A stretch of DNA of 64,000 nucleotides from Spirometra erinaceieuropaei (GCA_902702965.1 CACRXP010000610.1:261820-325819), one strand, 5' to 3'; numbered from the stretch's first letter, positions 32,960 to 44,764 are shown. Translations and numbers: made by a program. The notes: generated by a model from the letters alone, not told the origin.

Positions 32960-33300
32960 ACGCCTTTTCCACTTTTCCTTGAGGCTGTTGTACACCGTAT
33001 CCAATTCTACGTGTCGATTGATGCATGCGCTATCAGAATGGATGGCCTCTAAAAATTCACGGCCCTTTTTGGATGAGCAGACACCTACAGTGCGAGTCCT
33101 GTCCTAGGCGAATTTGTGTCCCGTTTACAAAGTATGCATGGCAACTTGGGACAAGTGGTCGCGCCTTTTTACGGCTAACTGATGTTCGTGTATTCGCGTA
33201 GAGGCTGATTTCCCAGTTTGACCACAGTAAACTGCATTACAGGTGTTGCTAGCAGGTGCTAGCACCATCGCGGGATTTGCCTTTGCCGCCGCAGTTCATG
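32960..33300 (-). pseudogene. PLE-D GIY-YIG endonuclease remnant
   Basis: Minus strand reads CNAVYCGQTGKSASTRIHEH, then QLAVKRRDHLSQVAMHTL, a stop, TGHKFA, and further on GREFLEAIHSDSACINRHVE. This is the PLE-B-like endonuclease order (QTGR, IHEH, LSQVAAHT, GHEF, GRELIEAW). Stops and frameshifts make it inactive. The tail with its hammerhead-like fold lies just to the left. Confidence 0.7.
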
Positions 33301-34497
33301 TAGTAGTGAGCTCAGTTCGTGGACTATAGTCGAGGACTACCGTATGTATGGACTTCGACCGGAATTCAGTCCTAAACCGGGAATTTTACCCTGGGCCTGT
33401 GTTGCATTGCCCTGATTGTCCCCGTCAGGAAAATCGAGGTCAGTCTTGGTCTCTGCTTCCTCGCAGACTACAGATTGGGTAGTTGGAGACGTTCCAAAAA
33501 TAGGCGGCGAAAGGCATCAAAATTTATGCAGCATCCGCAGCAGAGTTGTTTTGCTCAACCTCAACACTGGTGCAGTCATTAAAACAGCCCAAAATTTCTT
33601 CTCGCAGAAGTTTGCTCGCCCCTGGCGTCCTTCACAGAACTCAAATGAGCTAAGGCATGAAACTTGCGAGCCGATAACTGATTTCTTAACAAAGACAGAG
33701 CAATTTTCTCCCAATGTCGTTCTTGGTGGTGTAGACTAATCAGGCATCTCAACGCGTCCGTTCCAAAAGAAAGTACATTGCCCCACCTACGTCATTCATT
33801 TATGTCTTCGCTCAGAGAAACTTTTCTCAACATGAACCCAGGTGTCCGGCCTACATACAGCCGGTGCAGTGCGACAAGACTTATCCGCCTTTCCGGTCGC
33901 TCAGTCACTAATTTGCCTAAAAGGGAACGAACTCATAGAAAATCGCATGGATGTCTTGCAAAATAATTGCCTTCCAAACGTCTCCTGGTGCATGACATCA
34001 TAGGAGGTCACGATTTTATTTTTCTTCGCAAGATAAACATGTTTATTTGGACGAAACTTCGATCAGACCCTTAAATGAGCCATTTGAATCGACAAGTCGA
34101 TCGCATTTTAAAACGACCCGTTAGCATTTTTCATGACCAAAATGACAATTCGAAAGCTTAAAACAAACACCTCAACATGATACGGCTGCATCTTTAGATA
34201 AGGTCAAGTATTTCGAAGATTCTGGTCTCCTCTTCAATAAAAGGCCCGGGGGAGGCTTACTGAACTCTAAGAATCAGTCATCTGAGACACCATATAGTAT
34301 TTAAAACTCCAGAACCATCACGGGAATCTAGGGACCTCCTCGAAATAAACAATTATCTTGTCAATGAATACGATGTGCACGGATTGGGCAAGGCAGAAGT
34401 TGCCAAAATTATTGAGGACAAATTGGATGTTGACAACGTTCAAGCTACAGCTTCAGTGATTGGGAGATATCTGTAACCCCGCCTAACAACAAGCTGC
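33301..34497. other. Unrecognised DNA
   Basis: A 107-codon frame at 33416-33739 (plus) shows no known domain and no homologue among the other repeats here. Confidence 0.3.
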
Positions 34498-34520
34498 TAT
34501 TACTACTCCTACTACTATTG

Positions 34521-34557
<37 letters not shown>

Positions 34558-34558
34558 A
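34498..34558. repeat. Trinucleotide microsatellite (CTA)n
   Basis: Imperfect at the left, then about ten uninterrupted CTA units. The Ser-rich open frame across it is an artefact. Confidence 0.9.
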
Positions 34559-35329
34559 CCACTCATGTGGTAACAACGACAGCAACAGAAACAGTGTAAA
34601 CGTCCTCATAAACCTATGAAAAGTGGCCTTGTCAACTATCTGAACAACGATAAGGGAGCTCACTGGCCATGGGCAACAAAGGACTTGAAGTAATAATCAG
34701 CTTTGCCGTCTTTCGCATATCTATGCGCTTTTGCCCTGCAGGTACAATCAGTTTTTTTGCATCGACGCATAATGGAAGCGAAGTTTTCGAGGTCAATAGT
34801 TCTGCTCAAGTTTCTGAACGGGAAGCGGATAGACAAAAATGGATGGAAGACGGGGCTGATTGCGTGAAAATGGTTATTTCGCATTGAGTATAAAAAAGTA
34901 GAACTGAAGCATGAGACTGCCCGATCAGTCATGATTACAAAAGGGTGACTGAACTGGAGTATCGATAATCTGAAATTAAACAAATCTGCAGGGTCGTCGT
35001 GCACTTTTATAATTACTCAGAATTTTATATTGTTATTTGTTCGATGCATTCATGTTATGCGTAATTTTATTCCTCCACCCAAGCGTTTGTAGAATTTGTT
35101 AGCCTTTTTAACATCAGATTTAATTTTTGATCACTTACAAGTCTAAGAGAATGGAATGTTAGGTCGACAAAAATAAACTTGGACATGTTCCAATCCTGTT
35201 TGTTTGTACCCCGTTCTTGGCCCGACGTCGTCTCGCCCGTCAACAAAGTAAATCATTTTTGAGACTTATTATTACAGACTATGAAGAATGGTGATTATGC
35301 GCGAATATTAGACTAGGAAAGGATGGCTA
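34559..35329. other. Unrecognised DNA
   Basis: Frames at 34660-35004 (minus) and 34669-34887 (plus) overlap. No domain recognised. Confidence 0.3.
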
Positions 35330-35772
35330 ATACCCAACAAGCAAGCAAAACCTTGAACCAAACCTGATCTTCATCCTCGGAAGTGAGTGTTGTTTTTCCG
35401 ATGGGATATGAAGGGAGTCATCTATGATGGCTCGCTTAAAAAGAACCAGACCATTAGTGCAAAGATTTACAGTCAACAGCTCCGCTATCTTGATAAAACA
35501 ATTCAACAACAACAGGTCTCATGTCGCAGAAGAGCTCGGCCGGGAGGTTCTTTCTCACCTGCCATATTTCTCAACCTTGCTCCATCAGATTACCATCTCT
35601 ATCGGTCAGTCGAAAAGTTTGACCAGAGTATCCTTAATAACGACGCGGATCTACGAAACTGGACCGACGACTTCTTTGATTTAAAATCTGGGTATTTCTC
35701 TAAGCGTTGGATTAAAGGAAGCTGGCTGAATGCTGACGGGGGGTTTGAAAAACGAAGGGGAGTGCATAAATG
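35330..35772 (+). pseudogene. Mariner-type transposase fragment
   Basis: The frame 35387-35812 begins MLFFRWDMKGVIYDG, a version of the mariner MLxxWWDxKGVIY motif. It continues SAKIYSQQLRYLDKTI and ends with NLAPSDYHLYRSVEKF and a DFFDLKSGYFSKRWIK-like end. LAPSDYHL contains the third catalytic Asp of the DD34D triad. The HDNARPH block with the second Asp is missing, and a LGREVLSHLPY piece lies in another frame. The N-terminal half is absent. There is no sign of its terminal repeats, and no proof that it mobilises the MITEs. Confidence 0.82.
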
Positions 35773-35787
35773 GTTAATTCCGTGGAT

Positions 35788-35811
35788 GATATATATATAT
35801 ATATATATATA
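35788..35811. repeat. (AT)n microsatellite
   Basis: About 12 AT units at the 3' edge of the SINE body, possibly grown from the SINE tail. Confidence 0.85.
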
Positions 35812-36050
35812 GACAGAATAGTATTACCGCAAAGACAAGGGAGACTGGAATGGCCATTTCTGGCTTATTAGCCGTCGTCTGCCAGTCATACCCAAGCCCG
35901 AAGTGTGGAGCACCCGAGCCTCGAACTTGCGACCAGTTAGTTAGAAGTCCACGCCTTTACCCACTGGGCCACGAGCCCGTTGCCCTGTCGGTTTTCGATC
36001 GGTAATATACAGTGATAGGGGGCGCTCACCGATCGTTCATACGGAAGGTC
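35812..36050 (-). mobile_element. tRNA-derived SINE, copy 3
   Basis: Minus-strand body with the tRNA-like region at about 35932-35980. The B box is changed (GCAAGTTCGAGG) and the A box carries a change (GGGTAAAGG). A partial head module in plus orientation follows at about 36014-36050. The left end is the AT microsatellite. Confidence 0.72.
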
Positions 36051-36882
36051 ATGCTGCGCAGGATCAAAAACGAAAATTATTTGAAGAAGACGAGGGGCCT
36101 ACATTGCCAGCGCGTGGATACACCAGAAGCAAGTACTGACCTTTAAGAGGTTAGAATTAGCTTGCATTCGAGTCTATTTATAAAAGCCTCACGTCTTATT
36201 ATGTTATAATGCATTGTTACCCATTGAAGAAGTTATCATGCTCTTATTCATGGCCGACGCAAACATTTCGCCAATTTGAGCAGAAAACACAGAAATAGAA
36301 TTATTTTTGTTCGCTATTAGCGTCCCTGTGCTCTCGTTGCCCAATTTGGGACTTACATGTCTTTTGCTCATAGGCCTAAATAAAACCGAGGTCCCATATT
36401 TGCAGATTCTTCGATAGGCCAACAACGTGTGCGGTTATTCTGGGTTAACTATACGACCTTGTGACTTCAAAACACAATTATTGCAGATGAGAAGATTTGG
36501 AAAATTTATTTCGGGGAGCATGAGTCTCTCATAGCCATAAAAAGCCCAAATGGGATTTGAAATGTTCGAAAATTACGCAACCGTTTAAAACACAAATAGT
36601 CTCGACTTTAACATACTACCCTTAAAAAGAACTCTTATTCGTTTGAAATAACAGCAAACGGCAAAAATGTCCGCCAAGTATACGGAAGGTGCATGATTTG
36701 TCAAACTAACAGCAGAGGCACTAGCAAAAATTTCAGACGCGTGATCCGCTGATATTCTGCCGTTTCATGACGTTGTTGCTAGGGGCTCGGTTCTTCAGCT
36801 GACCTCCCAACGCTTCCCGTGTGCTCCACTTTGGAAATTTCAGCTTTTAAATCCCCTCAGAACATAATCGCTAACTTGAAGC
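36051..36882. other. Unrecognised DNA
   Basis: Nothing recognised; AT-rich. Confidence 0.3.
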
Positions 36883-36884
36883 TA

Positions 36885-37579
36885 CAGTGAGTGACCGATC
36901 TCATGAAATGCTGGCTGAAATTCTGAAATGCGTTTTCCATTAGGAAGTATTACTTAGGTTTTAAAATAGTTTTTAGCTATGAGCTTGTCCATTAATGCAA
37001 CTTCGTACCTGTCCGTTTACTACTGCTCTTCATGAAATGTACACCATGGTCCGCATCCATTGCAAAATTTGATGGACTATATATGGTATCTTTTTAAAGG
37101 CATAGAAGAATATGTGATTTTCTTTTCGCGGAGCGCATCCACCTTGTAGACTGAAATCACTAAGTGCCGATGCAACGACTTATCAGGCTCCAATTTATTC
37201 GGCAATTAGAAATTTTTTTGAAACCTAATTATACTCCTTCTTTGGGTGTTAAATATGGAGACGACGTGGTTCTCTATCAAACTAGTGAAAGAAAGCATAT
37301 TTTTGATCGTGGTTCCTATAAAATATATTTGAATTTTCAAGATCATCGAAAATCATTGTGAAAAATGTATGCTACCTAAGTAATCATTTCCTTCCAAGTA
37401 CAGTTTCTATAAGGAATTAAAAAGCAGTGCATTCAGAAGCCGACATCCTGCTGAGTCCGAGATGTTAAAGAATTATGTTGCACAATAAGCAATCTTGAAA
37501 CCGCGCCTAAGTAATCCTTCCTAATCGAAAACGCATTTCAGAATTTTAGCCAAAATTTCATGAGATCGGTCACTCACTG
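36885..37579. mobile_element. Long-TIR MITE M6 (subfamily B), left arm deleted
   Basis: TA at 36883-36884 and 37580-37581. The right arm is full length but most of the left arm is gone, reducing the element to 695 bp. The central loop matches M1. Confidence 0.85.
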
Positions 37580-37639
37580 TACTTAATGTGAATGGAGCTT
37601 TGTGGGCCAAAATTCACCCTCAACAGCGTGATGACCGTG

Positions 37640-37960
37640 TAATATTCACAAACTATCAACAGTCAGGAGTATCGATCAGAAAGTACATAAGGAGCACTGG
37701 GAGGCCCGCGGATGAGCCGAAGCCCTCGCAACTGTGTGACATACAGCGGCAGAATATTGGTGAAACAACTGTCCGGCCTTTTAGCTATTACCTGCTCTGC
37801 CAGTATAATAAATAATCTAGCAGGCTTATACTACTGGTTGCCTGTTGGCAGTGTGTGAATACTACTGCTAATGAATTTCAGCCCAAATCTTCGCACCAGC
37901 TATCGGACTGGGCCTATAATTCTTCATTCTGGAAAAAATACTCCGGTTAGCGATTAATTC
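37640..37960 (+). repeat. Hammerhead-bearing repeat, copy 2
   Basis: Relative of the 136-bp insertion at 15319-15454 and of 55600-55870. The order is a leader with ggagcactgggagg, the hammerhead (37703-37778), cttttagctattacctg, then tactactgg...ttagcgattaattcctgg. The last part also occurs upstream of the hammerhead in the 55.6-kb copy, which suggests tandem or circular units of roughly 320 bp. Confidence 0.55.
37703..37778 (+). ncRNA. Decayed hammerhead, covarying with 15364-15436
   Basis: Stem II GCCGA/TTGGT pairs with two G-U pairs, GAAA at 37762-37765, stem III ACA/TGT in ACAACTGT, then C (GUC triplet). The first stem I pair is G-C where the 15.4-kb copy has A-U. The core reads CGGATGA in place of CTGATGA, which should abolish activity. 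Confidence 0.5.
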
Positions 37961-38840
37961 CTGGGAAGACTAGAAAACTGAAATTTGTCAAGTACATCTA
38001 CCTCAAATACCTAGAACGCGTAGACATCGGTGGGCGTCGGGAATTCTAGTGTCCTTTTCAAGTCGGTTGTCGACACGTGAAGCGGTTAAAAAACAGCTCT
38101 AAGAGCTAAAAAAAGTCGCCGTTTGCTCGCAAACCCTTTACCGGTTTAGCATCTAGGTAAGGCGCCTCAGAGGAATACGCGCCAGTTAGATGAGATCACT
38201 CGAGTCTGTACTTTTTTCTCTCTGAAGTACACGTTAAGGTCGAGATTTATGAAGTAGATAAGAAGCACATTGGGCAAAAGAACACCAAGGCTTCAACAAT
38301 TTGACGTAAAACGAAAGCTCTATAATTTCGCTCATTCTTGTTAAGTTATGAAAAGAAATGAACATCGGTAGTTAATAGAAATCCGCGTTTTCTCATAAAT
38401 TATTCCCTGTTGTCTAGCCACTCGCTCACATACTCCAGTATGGGTTATCTGACCAGCACATTTGATATGCCGAGAGAATATAATTATCAATGTTAATTTT
38501 TTGAATGACAGTCAAAAAGGAAATGAAGTGGGGGTCATATGTGCAAAAAGCTAAACATCGGTTAACCATCCTGCGTTGACTCTAGTCCTATCCAGGACTT
38601 CTGTTCGCAGGATGAATCCGTACCACGGCGTGGGCACTTCAGTTGTCAACTCAGGCAAAAAAGACCAGGCAAGGAATCGATCAATCCTGTTAGTCCCGTT
38701 GATAGCGCCGAATGCTTTCACGAGTCCATAACTGGCGTCCTGCTCTGGTTGGCTGGCTGACGCGTGCCCTTGCTGATGCGCGGTTAACGTACCGTGTAGT
38801 CAGTTAATGAGCTTCCATTTTCTTTACAGAATAAGTGCCT
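37961..38840. other. Unrecognised DNA
   Basis: No domain or repeat recognised. Confidence 0.3.
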
Positions 38841-38844
38841 CCTG

Positions 38845-39830
38845 GTAGTCCTGAAGAAGGAGACACGATCGATAGAACAAGAACTCTATTCGCCTCACGT
38901 TTCAGATTTCCGCTCAAACACATCATCAGACATAATAACAGATACGGACAGTTCATGCATAAGGGCTGCAGTATTTATAGGATGTAGTCGCCATGCTACC
39001 GCATGCCTACGACAATTCTCGACTCCCCTCTTCCCTCCCTCCACCAGGGAGTGTTGCATCTGGTGTGATGACCGTTCGATGACCGACATTCCTGTCGTTA
39101 ATCATTGCGATTTCATCAAGGGTATTGGATGTTTGATGATTTCTCGACTATCTGACCCACTGATCCTGGCGTGAGAACAGTGTTCACCTGTGCGCTCGCC
39201 GCGTGGCTATTTACTCCGCCTAGGCGAAGTCTCAGCACCGAGTATGGAAGAGGGAGATCACTGCACTTGTTGATAGACGAAGGACCAGTGAACTATGAAT
39301 CATGCAGCTCGTAGATCACGTGATTGTCATTTCTAGCGAGAATTTTGGCCTCGTCGAATTTGATTGCCTGGCTGGATCTCGTCGAATAAACGCAATTTGA
39401 GGGCTGGCGTTATTTTTCTGCACTGCTGCTGCGCGTTCGGCCACTTTCGCCCAAATAAGTCTTCCGGTTTTTTTTGACGCGATTACTTTGTCCGCGACTG
39501 CACCAGATCCGGTAAAAGACTGCAGATCTTACTTGCTCTGGCTGTAGATCTTTCGGTCTCATTACATTGCACCAGATGGTTACCTCCGGTCTGTGTGCGA
39601 ATCCAATCCGGTTTGGTGCAACAAGGCGGCCAACTTCTTCCTAGAACTTTTTGACGTACGGAGGCACTCGTCAAAATTTTGGGTCCGTATTATTTGGTCT
39701 TCTCTTCTTTTTGCAAATGCATCCACTGACGTAATTGCACGGTTAGCCATTCTCTTTGAGCACACGTCGACGAGATTCTGTGGAAGGAGCTTTGAATAAA
39801 AAACTGTAGATTACTCTTTTCCACAAGTTA
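38845..39830 (-). pseudogene. PLE-C remnant with tail
   Basis: Minus strand: near 39480-39530 it reads SAVFYRIWCSRGQSN, a degraded GVVYRIWCSCGQSNY. Upstream is a frameshifted LLHQTGLDSHTD piece corresponding to LLxPLGxGVAHRPE. The tail holds a decayed hammerhead-like fold near 38898-38935 (CTGATGA at 38931-38925, GAAA, ACGT then G). A G at the cleavage position is not allowed, and stem II is broken. Inactive. Confidence 0.68.
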
Positions 39831-39999
39831 TGACTCTGCATAATATCATCATTTCCCTGTGTGGTATTTTAAAGGGTGATTGCATTCACTGGAAGAACAG
39901 ATGATGCGCGATTGTGCGTGCAAGTTTAAGATGGAAGGCTGCATCGCGATGACAATCATAGTGAGGATGAGAAGGATATATTTGGGTAGTAGAGTGCTA

Positions 40000-40204
40000 C
40001 TGTAAGTGTGCTAACTCATGAAATGTTAACTGAAATGCATTTTCGTCTCGAAAAGATTACCTAGGTAGGGTTTTAACAAGATGCTGGCTTTCGAACGAAC
40101 TTCTTTTCGGCAGCATGCAAAAGCCACACTCTGTGAAAAATGATCACTTATGTAGCATGAATTCTTCTCACTGATTTTCGATGTCCTAAAATCCGATTAT
40201 ATTT
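40000..40204. mobile_element. Long-TIR MITE M7, left part
   Basis: TA at 39998-39999, then CTGTAAGTGTGCTAACTCAT. The left arm runs to the Gypsy insertion and resumes at 45162. Removing the Gypsy element and one TATTT gives a normal MITE of about 930 bp. Confidence 0.8.
40200..40204. repeat. Gypsy target-site duplication, left
   Basis: TATTT, repeated at 45162-45166. In other MITE copies this site is a single stretch (attatatttcatgg). Confidence 0.85.
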
Positions 40205-40580
40205 TGTTATGACCCGCCTGGTTCGTGAAATTCTGTGGAGCGTATGCGCACTCGACCCTTGTCCCCAATACCAACGCGGCAGAGAAGGAGAACGCGACCG
40301 GCCACGAAACTGTGTATAAGGAAATTGCAAGTCAAAATGAACTGGAAGTAACGCGTATTTATAACGCCCTACGGTGCTTCGCCGGCGTTCGGCCCAATGC
40401 CCTCCGGGAAGAACATTCGAGACGAGCCGGTCGATAATTCGAATATGCTGATCGATCAGGTCCGAGAGGAAAAGCCAATGGAGAGGCGCCACGAGTAAGA
40501 TGACAGCGCAGTAGAGAAAACGCACGTGGCCTCCCGTGATTGGCTGACTCTTGTTTTTGGGAGTGTAGGCACTCCCAACA
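40205..40580 (-). repeat. 3' LTR
   Basis: Begins TG and ends CA on the plus strand. For the minus-strand element this is the downstream LTR. It differs from the partner at 44786-45161 at six positions, five of them within 60 bp of one end. Confidence 0.92.
40356..40363 (-). promoter_or_regulatory. TATA box in LTR
   Basis: TATAAATA on the minus strand. Identical in the other LTR (44937-44944), where it would drive the genomic transcript. Confidence 0.55.
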
Positions 40581-40590
40581 CCTCCCCTCC
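40581..40590 (-). promoter_or_regulatory. Polypurine tract
   Basis: GGAGGGGAGG on the minus strand, directly next to the 3' LTR: the expected primer site for plus-strand DNA synthesis. Confidence 0.8.
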
Positions 40591-40597
40591 AAGTAGG

Positions 40598-43500
40598 TCA
40601 GTACCGCTTCTGGCGTGGGTTGACCTGCATCAGACGTGTTGATCGGCGCACGCGGTTGGTCCGGCGTCTTAGTCGTGGTTTAATGCCTTGGGATACGGGA
40701 GCGGTAACTAATACCGAAGATGGTTTATCCGAAGGGGGCGCAGAAGTGGGTTCGAGGACTGACTGATCTGCCGGAATGGCGAAGGCATCCAGTAGGATGT
40801 CAAGGGAGAGTGACGGCGCCGACTCGAGCCCAGTTGTGTTAGTGCAGTGTCGCTGTCGGATCTGGTTGTGGTGGCTAACCCAGATGTCATCACCAACGTC
40901 GATGTCAAACAACATACTGCCTCTGTGCGCTACTACGGTTACTTCAATCCAGTCTGGGAACCCCGCTCGATAATCACGGACGAAGACAGGTGTTCCGATG
41001 GAGGGCATGCTGCGAGAGACTGGAGAAGTCTGCGCGGGCTGCGCCCCGGTAGGGACGAGGGCATGAAAAGTTGTACGCAGTTTCCGGCCCATCAACGCTT
41101 CGGCAGGAGAAACGCCACCAGGGGACGCCGGGTTCGGTGTCGTCCTGTTGGAAAACAGGAACGCCTGGACTATCTCGTCCATGGTCTCCTCCCCACGAGC
41201 TTTCAAAAGGGCTCTCTTAAAAGTGTCGACAAATCGCTCCGCCTGACCGTTAGACTGAGGATGGTAGGGCGGGGAGCGAAGATGCTTGATTTTGTGCTGG
41301 CGGCAGAAATCTTCAAACGTCGACGAGATAAACTGAGAGCCATTATCTGAAACCAGGACTTCTGGTAAGCCATGCTGGCTAAAGATGCGTCGTAGGAAGA
41401 CGATAGTGGCAGATGCGGTTGCTGGATTCAGCGGAGCAATCTCGGGCCATTTCGAGTAGGCGTCAACCAAGATTAGGTAGGAGACTCCGTTAAGTGGGCC
41501 AGCGAAGTCGATGTGCACGCGTGACCAAGGCCTCTCTGATGGTTCCCAGGGTACTGGCGGTTGACGAGGCGGCATCTTGGCAGCTTGCTGACATCGAGAA
41601 CAGCGTCGAACCAGGTCGTCGATGTCGCCGTCGATACCCGGCCAGTAAACAAAACTGCGAGCAATTGACTTCTTTCGACTGGTACCAGGATGAGCGGCAT
41701 GGAACTGGCGTAGTACAGTGGGTCGGAGGGAAGATGGGATCACCACACGGTCTGCAAACATGAGGCAGGAGTCAACCACAGATAACGATGCTCGGCGGAG
41801 GAAAAGTTGGCGAAGATCGCCAGCGAGAGCAGTGGTTGGCCAACAGGTCTGCACGTAGGTGATGGCCTGGCGGTGGACAGGATCCTGTTCAGTAGCATGT
41901 CGGATGTCCGCGGCAGTGACGGGGATACCTCGTATGGCGTCTGATAGCTGACGACGAACACCGTCCTCAATCGAAGTAGCTGCAATCACGGTATCTTCCT
42001 CCGGTTCCTGCTGATTGCTGATGAGGCGAGAAAGGGCGTCAGCCTGACCAAAGTCTGTAGTACGACAGTAACGAATGTCGAAGTCGTAGCCAAGAAGGAT
42101 GGTTGCCCATCGCTGAAGTCGGCTGGCTGAGTAGACGGGAATGCCCTTCATCGAACCGAAGATTGACAGCAATGGTTTGTGATCCGTCAACAACGTGAAG
42201 TGGCGACCGTACAACAGTTTGTGAAATTTCTTGACGGCAAAAACGAGGGCTAGAGCTTCTTTCTCTATTTGCCCATAGTTCTTCTCCGCAGGGATTAGCG
42301 TGCGAGATGCATGCATGATCGCCTTTTCAGACCCATCAGAAAAAGTATGTGAGATGACGGCACCAACTCCGTGGTTGGAAGCATCTGCAGCTACAACGAT
42401 CGGCAGTGTCGGATCGTAGTGCGTGAGCAGCAGATCTGCACTCAACATCGACTTTAGCTGGGCGAAGGCCTTTTCACAGTCGGGGAACCAGCACCAAGGA
42501 GCATCCTTCTGCAACAGACGGTTGAGCGGGGCCCTTACGTCATGCAGCGATGGTAGGAAGGCGCTATAGTAACTGATCAGGCCAAGGAACGAACGAAGTT
42601 GCGATACATTCTTGGGGGCAGGCATCCGTTGGATGGCCCGAATGTTTTCAGGATCTGGATGGCGACCATTGGCGTCAAAAACGAATCCAAGGTACTTGAT
42701 GGAGTCGAGGAAGAATTGGCACTTGTCGGCTCGTAGGCGAAAGCCATATTCCTGCATGCGTTCGAGTACTGCGCACACTCGGTCTTGCAGCTCGGCAGGG
42801 GAGCGACCCACGATGATGATGTCGTCCAGGTACCCAGCTGTGCCAGGGATGCCGGAGAGCATTGCGTTCATCGTTTGTTGGAATAGGGCCGGGGCGGTCT
42901 CGACACCAAAGGGCAGCCTGGTGTATTGGAACAGACCGCGGTGGGTATTGATGGTCAGCAATTCGCGCGACTCTGGGGCGACCTCTATCTGCAGATACGC
43001 GTCAGCGAGATCCAACTTGGCAAAGCAAGTGCCACCATTCAGCAGGGTGAAAAGATCAGTCGGAACCGGTAATGGATAGCAGTTCGGCGTCAGTGCGGCA
43101 CTGAGATCGGTGGAGAAGTCAGCACAAATGCGAATCGAGCCATTGGGCTTCTTAACCACAACGATTGGAGCGGCCCAGGCGGAGTAGGATACAGGAACCA
43201 GAACTCCCAATTCCTCTAGACGCTTCAGTTCAGCCTCGACAAGTGGTAGAGCTGCATATGGGACTGGTCGCTTTGGACGGAAGACTGGTTGACTTCCAGG
43301 AGACAGGTGTAGCACGGCTTGAGTGTATGTGCAACGACCCAGGCCGTCTTGGAACACTGGAGCAAACCGTTGGAGAATGTCCTTGGCTTGGTCTGCAAGC
43401 ACAGCGGGAATCTGCACCTGACTGCAAACAACGCGGAGCGGCATATCGGCCAACCCAAGTTGTTCAATCCAGTCGAGACCAAGTAGGTTGAGGTCAGACT

Positions 43501-43906
43501 TGGTGATGTAGCAGATCGCGGTGATGCTGGTACCGCGGAACGACACACAGCATTGCAGTTGCCCAATTAGCTGTACGAGACCACCGCACGCGCTTGTGGC
43601 GGACTGGGAAGTCTGCTGGATCGTGGGGCTGCCAAGGGACTGCCAGAGTCTCTCAGAGATGATGGTGATATCTGAGGCAGTGTCCAACTGTAGGCGAACT
43701 GCATGGCCATTGAGCAAAACGTCAACAAATTTTCTACGACCAGACGCATTGAGCTGGAAAGCGGCCAAGAGACTCAGAGAATAACAAACGGACTGGATTT
43801 TGGACCTGCGTTTTGGCTGGAAACGATGCCCGGAATTAGGAGTGGCGGGGGCTGGCTTGCCTCCAGAAGCTGGTACTGATTTGCAAAACCCATCACGGTG
43901 TCCCAC
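40598..43906 (-). CDS. pol: Gypsy pol polyprotein (protease, RT, RNase H, integrase)
   Basis: An open frame of 1,102 codons counted from the codon after the gag stop. The protease has a DTAS active site at about residues 75-78 and LLGLDW at 141-146. RT spans about 215-450, with the motif A Asp near 299 ([11 protein letters not shown]), TRLPFG and YLDD at 359-362. RNase H spans about 500-625 ([29 protein letters not shown]). Integrase has the zinc finger H736/H739/C769/C772 and catalytic D800, D854 and E890, with 35 residues between the last two. Then comes [12 protein letters not shown] and a basic Arg-rich tail. The first codon is GTG, not a real start. The frame continues gag, so pol needs readthrough of UAG or is silenced by it. 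No other stop interrupts it. Confidence 0.93.
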   Translation of the reverse strand: MGHRDGFCKSVPASGGKPAPATPNSGHRFQPKRRSKIQSVCYSLSLLAAFQLNASGRRKFVDVLLNGHAVRLQLDTASDITIISERLWQSLGSPTIQQTSQSATSACGGLVQLIGQLQCCVSFRGTSITAICYITKSDLNLLGLDWIEQLGLADMPLRVVCSQVQIPAVLADQAKDILQRFAPVFQDGLGRCTYTQAVLHLSPGSQPVFRPKRPVPYAALPLVEAELKRLEELGVLVPVSYSAWAAPIVVVKKPNGSIRICADFSTDLSAALTPNCYPLPVPTDLFTLLNGGTCFAKLDLADAYLQIEVAPESRELLTINTHRGLFQYTRLPFGVETAPALFQQTMNAMLSGIPGTAGYLDDIIIVGRSPAELQDRVCAVLERMQEYGFRLRADKCQFFLDSIKYLGFVFDANGRHPDPENIRAIQRMPAPKNVSQLRSFLGLISYYSAFLPSLHDVRAPLNRLLQKDAPWCWFPDCEKAFAQLKSMLSADLLLTHYDPTLPIVVAADASNHGVGAVISHTFSDGSEKAIMHASRTLIPAEKNYGQIEKEALALVFAVKKFHKLLYGRHFTLLTDHKPLLSIFGSMKGIPVYSASRLQRWATILLGYDFDIRYCRTTDFGQADALSRLISNQQEPEEDTVIAATSIEDGVRRQLSDAIRGIPVTAADIRHATEQDPVHRQAITYVQTCWPTTALAGDLRQLFLRRASLSVVDSCLMFADRVVIPSSLRPTVLRQFHAAHPGTSRKKSIARSFVYWPGIDGDIDDLVRRCSRCQQAAKMPPRQPPVPWEPSERPWSRVHIDFAGPLNGVSYLILVDAYSKWPEIAPLNPATASATIVFLRRIFSQHGLPEVLVSDNGSQFISSTFEDFCRQHKIKHLRSPPYHPQSNGQAERFVDTFKRALLKARGEETMDEIVQAFLFSNRTTPNPASPGGVSPAEALMGRKLRTTFHALVPTGAQPAQTSPVSRSMPSIGTPVFVRDYRAGFPDWIEVTVVAHRGSMLFDIDVGDDIWVSHHNQIRQRHCTNTTGLESAPSLSLDILLDAFAIPADQSVLEPTSAPPSDKPSSVLVTAPVSQGIKPRLRRRTNRVRRSTRLMQVNPRQKRY

Positions 43907-44758
43907 CTAATTACAGCTTTGGCAGCGATGCTGGCGGAAAGTGCAATCCCGGTGGAAATGCCACGCGCCACAGTGCCGACAAGCGGATGGCGGAGATCTC
44001 GCCTTGGAGACTTGCTTGGGCCGCGATTTGGTCGATGTGACCGAATGGACTGAGAAAGATGAGGCAGGGTTCTGAATCATTGCAGAGTCGTGCCTGAGAT
44101 TGATCAGCGTTTGGCACTCTGCTGCCAGCTCTTGGAGTGTGATAGAGTTGCTCTGCCGCACTTTGGACAGGAGATGTGTCCGGATATCCGCATCCTTGGG
44201 AAACTGGAGGCCGCAGATAAATATAAGGCATTTAAACTGGTTTTCAGTAAGAGAACCGAGTTGAAAACGCCCACACTCACGATTGACAATGCCCGCATAC
44301 GTGATAAAATCATCGGAATCGCGTTTGCACAGCTGCAGGCACTGAAATGGAGTGTTGAAAAGGGATGATTGATCACCAAAAATCTGCGACAACGTCTCAA
44401 CCGTGTCCTTGAAAGCGACCTCTCGGGGATTCTTGGGGAGGATGAAGTTTGCATAACGCTCGTGTTCAGCCGGACCCAGTTTGCGAAGTAGGAGTCGAAC
44501 CTTCCATGCATCGTCCTGGGCAGCCAGATCGACAGAGAACAAGTCCTCGTATCGTTTGTACCAGGAATCAAAGGTGATATGGGCCTGCGGGTCATACGAG
44601 AATTCCGCGATGCTGCCGGCAATGTGATCAACAGATTGCGAACCACCAGCCGCAATTGAATGACCCATGGACGAGTTGGACAGCTTAACGGTAAGTGCTT
44701 CCATTAGCTTCAGCTGCTGCTGCAACATTAGCTTCAAGTCTGCGTACTCGTCAGCCAT
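43907..44758 (-). CDS. gag: Gypsy gag, ending in UAG within a zinc knuckle
   Basis: 283 codons from ATG at 44758-44756 (MADEYADLKLMLQQQLKLME), just after the primer-binding site. An open extension upstream runs into the LTR and is not used. The middle contains a capsid-like region (DSWYKRYEDLF, VRLLLRKLG). A first zinc knuckle is at residues 260-272, C-x2-C-x3-H-x4-C. A second begins C279/C282 and is cut by TAG at 43909-43907. Its His and last Cys follow in frame (the third and eighth codons after the stop), so the knuckle spans the stop. This suggests a single gag-pol frame with a recent nonsense change or, less likely, programmed readthrough. Confidence 0.9.
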   Translation of the reverse strand: MADEYADLKLMLQQQLKLMEALTVKLSNSSMGHSIAAGGSQSVDHIAGSIAEFSYDPQAHITFDSWYKRYEDLFSVDLAAQDDAWKVRLLLRKLGPAEHERYANFILPKNPREVAFKDTVETLSQIFGDQSSLFNTPFQCLQLCKRDSDDFITYAGIVNRECGRFQLGSLTENQFKCLIFICGLQFPKDADIRTHLLSKVRQSNSITLQELAAECQTLINLRHDSAMIQNPASSFSVHSVTSTKSRPKQVSKARSPPSACRHCGAWHFHRDCTFRQHRCQSCN

Positions 44759-44764
44759 TGTAGT

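Noticed and set aside
34445..34663. Serine-rich small protein
   Set aside because: Produced by translation of the (CTA)n microsatellite.
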